From contig CABQAC010000026.1 in the NCBI GenBank assembly GCA_902462035.1, positions 1 through 13,325 on the forward strand: DNA of 13,325 nt. Reading direction: 5' to 3'. The stretch is from an uncultured Eubacteriales bacterium (GTDB lineage Bacteria > Bacillota > Clostridia > Oscillospirales > Acutalibacteraceae). Below, one piece after another: positions 6,793 to 11,753 of this stretch. A program made the position numbers and the translations under genes. The notes under the pieces are model-generated. The model was not told the origin of the DNA. It saw only the letters and a list, made by a program, of their open reading frames with translations, and did not search any database. Positions within the stretch are counted from its first letter, which is position 1. Each line of letters opens with the position of its first letter.

Positions 6793-6814
6793 AAATATCC
6801 GATTTCGGATATTT
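6793..6814. promoter_or_regulatory. MarR-type operator A upstream of the MATE gene
   Basis: A perfect inverted repeat of two 10-bp arms (AAATATCCGA/TCGGATATTT) is separated by TT. Its 12-bp core TCCGATTTCGGA (6798-6809) matches in spacing the cores at 6831, 9459 and 9487. It lies 23 bp before the MATE start codon, between the likely promoter and ribosome binding site. Confidence 0.75.
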
Positions 6815-6826
6815 CAACTAAAATAT

Positions 6827-6846
6827 AATATCCGGCGACGGATATT
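6827..6846. promoter_or_regulatory. MarR-type operator B upstream of the MATE gene
   Basis: AATATCCG (6827-6834) and CGGATATT (6839-6846) form a perfect 8-bp inverted repeat around GCGA, with core TCCGGCGACGGA at 6831-6842. Centre-to-centre distance to operator A is 33 bp, about three helical turns, compatible with two dimers on one face of the DNA. Confidence 0.72.
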
Positions 6847-6848
6847 GT

Positions 6849-7418
6849 TTAGGTGTTTATATCATGGTTTCCGGTATAAAAATGAACGCCGGAGATACCA
6901 TAGATTTTTACCTTGAATTTTTCTAATTTCCCGATCATATCGGGCATTTCTTTTTCCTTTCTTGTTCTAATGGCAATCGTGCCATTTTCAGATAAGATTT
7001 CTGTATTCGCTAGTGCTTCCATAACTGATAAAAATATTTCATCTACTGTAAACGGCGGGTCGAGATAGATAATGTCGAATTTATATCCGTTTTCATTCAG
7101 CCATTTTATTCTTCTGAATACATCATCTTGATAGATTTCATATCCGCTTGAAAACTTGCAGACGGTAAGATTTTTCTTAATGGTGTCTATGGCCTTTCGT
7201 CCTTGCTCTACAAAAACTACATTTTCTGCACCGCGGCTTAAAGCCTCGATCCCCATACTTCCGCTGCCTGCAAACAAATCCAAGAAGCGCGCACCCGTAA
7301 TTTGCACTTGCCAAATATTAAACAATGCTTCCTTAATCATGGCGGTAATTGGTCTTGTATCTACTCCTTTTGGCGCAAGCAAAACGCGGCCTTTGGCTTT
7401 TCCGGCTATCACTCGCAA
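6849..7418 (-). CDS. rsmD: RsmD-like 16S rRNA guanine-N2 methyltransferase
   Basis: This 189-residue protein matches RsmD from end to end: RVIAGKAKGRVLLAPKG at the start, TRPITAMIKEALFNIW (21-36), SAM-binding motif I DLFAGSGSMGIEAL (47-60), and the catalytic DPPF (120-123). RsmD methylates G966 of 16S rRNA (E. coli numbering) in the 30S subunit. The start is TTG at 7418 with GAGG 8 nt upstream, only 2 nt after the MutS2-like stop; GTG two codons later is an alternative. The usual RsmD signature TRPTxDRVREALFN is changed to TRPITAMIKEALFN. Clostridia normally carry rsmD in the chromosome, so this is probably an extra copy whose target site may have shifted. The specific target is inferred. Confidence 0.85.
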   Translation of the reverse strand: MRVIAGKAKGRVLLAPKGVDTRPITAMIKEALFNIWQVQITGARFLDLFAGSGSMGIEALSRGAENVVFVEQGRKAIDTIKKNLTVCKFSSGYEIYQDDVFRRIKWLNENGYKFDIIYLDPPFTVDEIFLSVMEALANTEILSENGTIAIRTRKEKEMPDMIGKLEKFKVKIYGISGVHFYTGNHDINT

Positions 7419-7420
7419 TT

Positions 7421-8977
7421 TTAATACCTCGCGTCCTGCTCGGTTGCAAGATAGGCTTTGGCGGCTTCAATGAGGGTATCTTCAAGTCCAAGCCGTTTGG
7501 AAATAGCAAAAGCGTTACTTGCTCCTACCGCACCGATCATTAAGCGATATGTGGGGCTTAATGTTTCCACATCAAATTCGCAGCAAGCATTTTGTACGCC
7601 GTCGGTGGTAAGCGCAAAATTCTTGATTTGAACATAATGCGTTGTAGCAAGAGTGCGAATACCGCACTTGTGAAGTCGTGAAAGAATAGCAACTGCCAGG
7701 GCTGCACCCTCTGCCGGGTCTGTACCCGAACCAAGCTCATCGATCAGAACAAGAGAATCCTTGTCGGCAACACTGAGGATTTTTATAATGTTCGTCATGT
7801 GAGCAGAGAATGTACTCAAACTTTGCGCGATACTCTGCTCGTCTCCAATATCGGCAAATACTTCCTTGAACACTGAAAGTTCCGAACCTTCATCTGCGGG
7901 GATATGCAAGCCAGACTGTCCCATCAGAGTCATAGTACCAACAGTTTTCATCGTCAGGGTCTTGCCTCCTGTATTCGGACCGGTGATGACAAGCATATCG
8001 TACTCACCACCCAATTCAAGGGTAGTCGGCACAACCTTTTTCGGATCGAGCAACGGATGGCGGGCTTGATTGAGCTTGATAAACTTCTTTGTATTGAAAG
8101 TCGGCGCAGTACCGTTGTAGGACTCTGAAAATCCCGCTTTCGCAAAGATAAAGTCAAGTGTAGTCAGAATATCATAATTCTTTTTCACAAATTTGAGCTG
8201 GGCTTTCACCATATCGGAAAGATCGCCAAGTACAATCGCAATTTCAATCTTTTCTTGATATTGCAAATCTTGAAGTTCTGCGCTTGCTTTGGCAACGCTG
8301 GTCGGCTCAATGAACACAGTACCGCCTGTTCCGGATTGTCCTTGAACAGTGCCAGAAACCTTATTGCGGCAGGCATATTTTACTGCAAGGCAATATGCTC
8401 CATTACGCTGACTGACAAAGGTGTCCGATAAATAGGGACGGTATTTTCCACTGACAAGGGCACGAAGTTGCCCTTGAATACTATCCTCGGTGTTCTTGAT
8501 TTTCTTGCGAACTCTTTCAAGTCCAGGGCTTGCTGTATCAAACAAATCATTGTCATTTCGCACACATCGTTTGATTTCATCCTGCACCTTTTTTAGTGGG
8601 GAAAGTTGATTGAATTTGCTATCAAGCAAGTCTTTTTCTTCTTCGGTGATCTCACGGCAGCCATAATCCTTTGCCTTGCTTGCCGCGTCCAGCAGATCAT
8701 ATACCCGCAGTAAATCCCCAACAGGAAGTGGGGTTCCATTTTCCAAGCGTTCAAGAATACTGTTTAGGTTTGTGACTTTAGCGAAAGAGGGTTTACCTTT
8801 ATGCCGGATGCGCTCTCTGGCCGCCGTGGTTTCGTTCATGAAACGGTTGATGGTTTCAATCTCAGTTTCTGGCATAAGCTGTCTGCAAAGCTCACAACCG
8901 GGATTAGAAGTGGCAAACTTTTCAAGCATCTGCCTTATTCTGTCGTATTCAAGAATATCAAATATTTTCTCGTTCAT
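7421..8977 (-). CDS. Short MutS2-like ATPase lacking the KOW/Smr C-terminal part
   Basis: This 518-residue protein is a clear MutS2 relative: an N-terminal helical/clamp region (to ~290), then the ABC-type ATPase domain with Walker A GPNTGGKT (333-340), LMGQSGLHIPA, Walker B LVLIDE (409-414), signature GSGTDPAEGAALA (416-428) and the switch TTHY (445-448). All core ATPase motifs look intact. Full MutS2 is about 780 residues and continues with a coiled coil, KOW and Smr nuclease domains; this protein stops at ...YLATEQDARY, right after the ATPase. MutS2 is known to act on collided or stalled ribosomes in Bacillus. ATG 8977 is 11 nt after the marR stop, with AAAGGCG as ribosome binding site, and rsmD follows after 2 nt. 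A dedicated short paralogue is more likely than a truncation, because operon spacing is intact. Confidence 0.88.
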   Translation of the reverse strand: MNEKIFDILEYDRIRQMLEKFATSNPGCELCRQLMPETEIETINRFMNETTAARERIRHKGKPSFAKVTNLNSILERLENGTPLPVGDLLRVYDLLDAASKAKDYGCREITEEEKDLLDSKFNQLSPLKKVQDEIKRCVRNDNDLFDTASPGLERVRKKIKNTEDSIQGQLRALVSGKYRPYLSDTFVSQRNGAYCLAVKYACRNKVSGTVQGQSGTGGTVFIEPTSVAKASAELQDLQYQEKIEIAIVLGDLSDMVKAQLKFVKKNYDILTTLDFIFAKAGFSESYNGTAPTFNTKKFIKLNQARHPLLDPKKVVPTTLELGGEYDMLVITGPNTGGKTLTMKTVGTMTLMGQSGLHIPADEGSELSVFKEVFADIGDEQSIAQSLSTFSAHMTNIIKILSVADKDSLVLIDELGSGTDPAEGAALAVAILSRLHKCGIRTLATTHYVQIKNFALTTDGVQNACCEFDVETLSPTYRLMIGAVGASNAFAISKRLGLEDTLIEAAKAYLATEQDARY

Positions 8978-8988
8978 AGTCTGCGCCT

Positions 8989-9435
8989 TTAATCTTTATC
9001 TTCGATTTCCTTTCTGAAACGGATTATATATTTTTCAAGCATAGAGATATAAGCCATCACTTCCGCTGGCTCAGTATCCTCCATTGCTCGTTGTTCTGCT
9101 TCAAATATCCATTTTACCCGTTGCTCGCCAAATTCTCTGCCCGCTTCGGTCAAACGAATCACTTTTCGATTGCGTGTACCCGGAGCATGATCCAAGGCAA
9201 CAAATTCTTTACGGATCATACGGTTAATTAAAGAATTTACGGTCTGCTTTGGAAGCGAAAGCATTTCGGCAAGGTCTTGCTGAGAATATTCCTCACGGGA
9301 ATTGAGAAGTGCAGACCAAATATCCACCTCTCCGTCTGATATGCTCGATTTATATGCAGCCCTGCGATAAAGCGCATTTAGCTCTTTCGTTTTCTGATTG
9401 ATGAGATCAATTTGCTCTCTGATTTTTTTATCCAT
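8989..9435 (-). CDS. MarR family transcriptional regulator
   Basis: The start chosen is ATG 9435, with GGAGG 8 nt upstream; an in-frame ATG at 9459 lies inside operator C and has no ribosome binding site. The protein has 148 residues with dimerisation helices at both ends and a winged helix-turn-helix at ~51-99 (SQQDLAEMLSLPKQTVNSLI for the helices, GTRNRKVIRLTEAG for the wing). MarR proteins are dimeric repressors usually released by small phenolic or drug-like ligands. It is the first gene of the minus-strand cluster, 11 nt before the MutS2-like gene. Its promoter carries two copies of a motif also found twice before the MATE gene, so it probably represses both itself and the pump. Confidence 0.92.
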   Translation of the reverse strand: MDKKIREQIDLINQKTKELNALYRRAAYKSSISDGEVDIWSALLNSREEYSQQDLAEMLSLPKQTVNSLINRMIRKEFVALDHAPGTRNRKVIRLTEAGREFGEQRVKWIFEAEQRAMEDTEPAEVMAYISMLEKYIIRFRKEIEDKD

Positions 9436-9458
9436 AAATAGTTCCTCCATTACAAACA

Positions 9459-9470
9459 TCCGAATTGGGA
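9459..9470. promoter_or_regulatory. MarR-type operator C downstream of the marR -10 box
   Basis: Imperfect palindrome TCCGAATTGGGA has the same 12-bp architecture as operator A. Relative to the promoter at 9480-9508 it covers roughly +3 to +14 of the transcript, where a bound dimer would block initiation or early elongation. Confidence 0.6.
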
Positions 9471-9479
9471 CTTTTATCT

Positions 9480-9508
9480 ATTTTAGTCCGAAGTCAGATG
9501 TTTGTCAA
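9480..9508 (-). promoter_or_regulatory. Promoter of the marR-mutS2-like-rsmD operon with embedded operator D
   Basis: Minus-strand consensus TTGACA (9503-9508), 17-bp spacer, TAAAAT (9480-9485). Operator D, TCCGAAGTCAGA on the plus strand (9487-9498), fills the spacer. This is a textbook autorepression layout with operator C immediately downstream. The leader to ATG 9435 is about 38 nt. Confidence 0.82.
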
Positions 9509-9733
9509 GGCCCTTACGGGAAAACTGTGATTATCCATCCATAGCAATTTGGATAGTCATATACAAAGTGAGAAAGGAACGATACAGTTTCCCAGATGAG
9601 ATAGGAGTGAATCGTCCACAGCGCAGGCAAGTTGCCGCATCATATAAAGGATTTACTACCGGCAAGCAATGCATGTGTTATGACACACGCGAAAAATGCT
9701 TGTTGATGGCATAGCCCCCAATCCCCTGAACAC

Positions 9734-9781
9734 GCAGGAAAGCCACCCACAACGCTGCTGCATTGTGGGTGGCTTTCCTGC
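9734..9781. repeat. 19-bp perfect inverted repeat (stem-loop)
   Basis: GCAGGAAAGCCACCCACAA (9734-9752) is the exact reverse complement of 9763-9781, with a 10-nt loop. No T-run follows on either strand, so it is not a standard intrinsic terminator. It lies just beyond a short minus-strand frame ending ...EAKEKKEQEQC (9821-9859), so it may be the surviving 3' hairpin of a lost upstream gene. Confidence 0.8.
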
Positions 9782-9820
9782 GGCGGCGCATCCTGCGGAT
9801 GCTTATAGAGGGGGAACAGC

Positions 9821-9859
9821 TTAACACTGCTCCTGCTCTTTCTTTTCCTTCGCTTCCGG
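9821..9859 (-). pseudogene. Possible tail of a lost mobilisation gene
   Basis: Twelve codons, PEAKEKKEQEQC, end at a TAA (9821-9823), with an in-frame TGA directly upstream (9860-9862). The charged Glu/Lys/Gln tail resembles the C-terminal ends of relaxase-type proteins of clostridial elements, and a strong hairpin lies ~40 nt beyond. This is weak evidence; the segment is too short for certain identification. Confidence 0.2.
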
Positions 9860-9882
9860 TCATAGGAAAGAATGAAGGAAAG

Positions 9883-9927
9883 AATATATCCGTACTTTAT
9901 AAATCAGTATTTTATATATCTATATTT
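9883..9927. repeat. AT-rich 15-bp tandem repeat, three copies
   Basis: Copies start at 9883, 9898 and 9913 (for example TATAAATCAGTATTT and TATATATCTATATTT), with exact 15-bp periodicity. On the minus strand they read as pentapeptides KYRYI / KY-stop-FI / KYGYI, interrupted by one TGA (9904-9906). They may be the end of a decayed replication protein gene or an AT-rich unwinding element. Confidence 0.6.
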
Positions 9928-9933
9928 TATTGC

Positions 9934-9993
9934 GTTGGATTTTCCGACGACGGGAAACCCGTCAACGGAAAATCCGTCGTCGGAAAACCCAAC
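9934..9993. repeat. 15-bp GC-rich repeats within a 20-bp inverted repeat
   Basis: Direct repeats of the form CGGGAAACCCGTC begin at 9951, 9966 and 9981 (period 15 bp). They sit inside a larger inverted repeat: 9934-9953 is the reverse complement of 9974-9993 with one mismatch. On the minus strand the segment is an open frame (9904-10017) coding VVGFSDDGFSVDGFPVVGKS, a pentapeptide-repeat style seen in replication initiators of Firmicute elements; the plus strand reads GKPVNGKSVVGKP. The first segment is directly followed by the AT-rich array at 9883-9927. Confidence 0.65.
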
Positions 9994-10028
9994 AACGGGC
10001 AGAATGAAAATATTATGTTAATATTGGA

Positions 10029-10057
10029 TTGACTATATTGCTCATAAATGATATAAT
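10029..10057 (+). promoter_or_regulatory. Promoter of the xre gene
   Basis: TTGACT (10029-10034), 17-bp spacer, TATAAT (10052-10057): a near-consensus sigma-A promoter whose -10 box ends 27 nt before the xre ATG. It may also drive the two genes downstream. Confidence 0.8.
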
Positions 10058-10084
10058 GAACACATCCAAACGGAGGTGAGATCA

Positions 10085-10438
10085 ATGGAAATCATCGCAA
10101 AGCGGATGCGGGAGCTGCGCGAGAGTGTGCATATCTCGCAGATGAGAATGGCAAAGACTTTCGGCATCGGGCAGTCCAGCATCTTCCGTTATGAGAGCAA
10201 TGAAACGGCAGTCCCAGCCGAAGTGCTGCTCAAGTATGCTGATTACTTTGATGTGTCTTTGGATTACATTTTCGGCAGGACAGATGACCCACATGGCGGT
10301 GCTTACGAATGCAAGCCCAAAATCGAACAGAGCTATCCTGAGATGGACAAGTTTATCGAGATGTGCTTTGACCCGTCCTCGCCTATGAGTGTAAGGCTGA
10401 AAGAAACATTGCGGCAAATGCTGAAAGATGAAAGTTGA
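10085..10438 (+). CDS. XRE family helix-turn-helix regulator
   Basis: ATG 10085 is preceded by GGAGG with an 8-nt spacer; a GTG three codons earlier overlaps that site and is less likely. The protein has 117 residues. Residues 4-62 form a Cro/C1-type domain (IAKRMRELRESVHISQMRMAKTFG, IGQSSIFRYESNE, ending with DYFDVSLDYIFGRTD). The C-terminal ~50 residues are acidic and probably mediate dimerisation. Such regulators often sit beside the recombinase of integrative elements and control excision, but here a 416-residue gene lies between them. Autoregulation is plausible; no clear operator palindrome was found near its promoter. Confidence 0.9.
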   Translation: MEIIAKRMRELRESVHISQMRMAKTFGIGQSSIFRYESNETAVPAEVLLKYADYFDVSLDYIFGRTDDPHGGAYECKPKIEQSYPEMDKFIEMCFDPSSPMSVRLKETLRQMLKDES

Positions 10439-10439
10439 T

Positions 10440-10467
10440 AATTGCTGTGCTTACTGCAGTAATTTTT
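10440..10467 (+). terminator. Weak terminator/attenuator after xre
   Basis: Arms AATTGCTG (10440-10447) and CAGTAATT (10457-10464) pair over 8 bp with one G-T pair, with a 9-nt loop, followed by TTTTT. It would partly separate xre from the next gene, whose start is 20 nt further on. Stem stability is modest. Confidence 0.45.
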
Positions 10468-10487
10468 GAGTAGATAAGAGGCAAAAT

Positions 10488-11738
10488 ATGGATAACAACT
10501 TATATAGTCTTGGTAAATTAAAAAAGGATATAAAGACGTTAAGATTTATCTCGTTTGCACTTCCAAAAGATAAACGAGTTGAAATCAAAAATTTAGAAAA
10601 GCAGATTAAAGAAATGGAAGCAACGATAACTTTGTTTAATTCTTATTTTACTGATTTAGGTTGGTGTGCTTATGACTCTATGAATATGCCATTAATGAAA
10701 AGAGCCGTTTCAGAGTACGAATCTTATGGTGCTGATGCAGGTGAAAGAGTGTTACTAAACTATTACAAAGAAGATGTTAAAGAAATTATACACTGGCTGA
10801 AAAATAAGGCAGAGCCTTTTGCACAGCGATATGCCCTTATGCAAAGTGCGTTCGATGACCACTTTGCAGGAAGATATTATGCAAGTGTGCCGCTTTTTCT
10901 TATTATCATAGATGGTACAGTAAACGATTACACAAGAAGTAAGGGCTTTTTTTCCGAGGGTACAGATGTAACCGCATGGGATTGTTTAGTTGGGTGCGGC
11001 GATGGTCTTACCAAAATGAAAAGCATTTTTAACAAAGGGAGAAATAAAACAAACCATGATGAGATTCGATTTCCATATAGGAATGGGATTCTTCATGGAC
11101 GAGATTTGAATTATGGAAATGAATATGTGTCTTGCAAATGTGTTGCACTAATGTTTGCACTTGCAGACTGGATGAGCATGAAAGATAGCGAGGAAAAAAG
11201 AAAAGAGAAGTTTGAAAAAGAAAGCAATCCCCCGCCCATTTCTGAGTCGCTTAAAAAGCTCAAGGAAAACTCTTTAGAAAAGGAAGAAATAAGCCGTTGG
11301 CAAAGACGAACCATTATTGTTGGAACTGATATACCGGCTGTTCCTACAATAGAAGATTGTACTGAATATCAATATGTAATCCCACTAATACAAGCTTTTG
11401 ATGCATGGAAATCAAAAAATTACGGAGCACTCTCTTTACACTTTGTGCGGATATTCAGTTATGAAAAATCAGAGAAAAAGCGCGCAGGAGAATGTCGGCA
11501 AATGTTCTCGCCCAAAAGCTTCTGCTCATTTGAAGTCAGAGAGATAGAAGAACGAGGCTGTTCCATGACACGAATACTTGTGCAAGTTGATTGGGAAACT
11601 AATGGGAAGCATTTTTCTGAACCATTAGAATTTGGAAGTATATATCAGGATGAAAATGAAAGAGCTGCTTTGCCGTGGCGTGGAAATGGGAAATGGTCAT
11701 TAATCCCATGGAAGATTCAAGGCTTATATAAGATGTGA
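10488..11738 (+). CDS. Unrecognised AT-rich 416-residue protein with HEPN-like R-x4-H motif
   Basis: ATG 10488 follows AAGAGG by 7 nt. Residues ~10-50 are charged and helical (LGKLKKDIKTLRF..., LEKQIKEMEATI), probably a coiled coil. A helical segment follows (FDDHFAGRYYASVPLFLIIIDGTVNDYTRSKGFF, about 125-158 split over two helices), then YRNGILHGRDLNYG with R198 and H203. R-x4-H beside RN...LHG is the active-site pattern of HEPN ribonuclease domains used in abortive-infection and toxin systems. The rest (about 240-416) is not recognised and includes a tryptophan-rich C-terminus. Composition is much more AT-rich than xre or the recombinase, suggesting separate acquisition. It lies between xre and the recombinase, 15 nt before the latter. 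Catalysis and antiviral function are inference from one motif. Confidence 0.75.
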   Translation: MDNNLYSLGKLKKDIKTLRFISFALPKDKRVEIKNLEKQIKEMEATITLFNSYFTDLGWCAYDSMNMPLMKRAVSEYESYGADAGERVLLNYYKEDVKEIIHWLKNKAEPFAQRYALMQSAFDDHFAGRYYASVPLFLIIIDGTVNDYTRSKGFFSEGTDVTAWDCLVGCGDGLTKMKSIFNKGRNKTNHDEIRFPYRNGILHGRDLNYGNEYVSCKCVALMFALADWMSMKDSEEKRKEKFEKESNPPPISESLKKLKENSLEKEEISRWQRRTIIVGTDIPAVPTIEDCTEYQYVIPLIQAFDAWKSKNYGALSLHFVRIFSYEKSEKKRAGECRQMFSPKSFCSFEVREIEERGCSMTRILVQVDWETNGKHFSEPLEFGSIYQDENERAALPWRGNGKWSLIPWKIQGLYKM

Positions 11739-11753
11739 GAGGATGGTGAAAGT

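Larger units (their letters stand above)
9509..10028. other. Intergenic scrap region without an intact gene
   Basis: About 520 bp between the marR promoter and the xre promoter hold no gene I can support. A plus-strand frame at 9502-9714 (70 codons) starts inside the marR promoter, lacks a ribosome binding site and matches nothing I recognise. The second half contains the 19-bp inverted repeat, the short E/K/Q tail and the two 15-bp repeat arrays listed separately. The mix of scraps fits a deletion scar between element modules. Confidence 0.45.

Noticed and set aside
6770..6849. Exact -35/-10 boxes for the MATE promoter
   Set aside because: Several AT-rich candidates overlap the operators (for example TTGAAA without a good -10, TATATT without a good -35); none is convincing enough to annotate.
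9502..9714. Plus-strand 70-codon frame upstream of the hairpin region
   Set aside because: It starts inside the marR promoter, has no Shine-Dalgarno and shows no recognisable family features.
9883..9995. CRISPR-like repeats
   Set aside because: Units are 15 bp with no spacers and keep codon periodicity; no cas genes are nearby.
10488..11738. Restriction or Argonaute-type enzyme for the AT-rich protein
   Set aside because: No PD-(D/E)xK, HNH or PIWI motif could be seen; only the R-x4-H pattern stands out.
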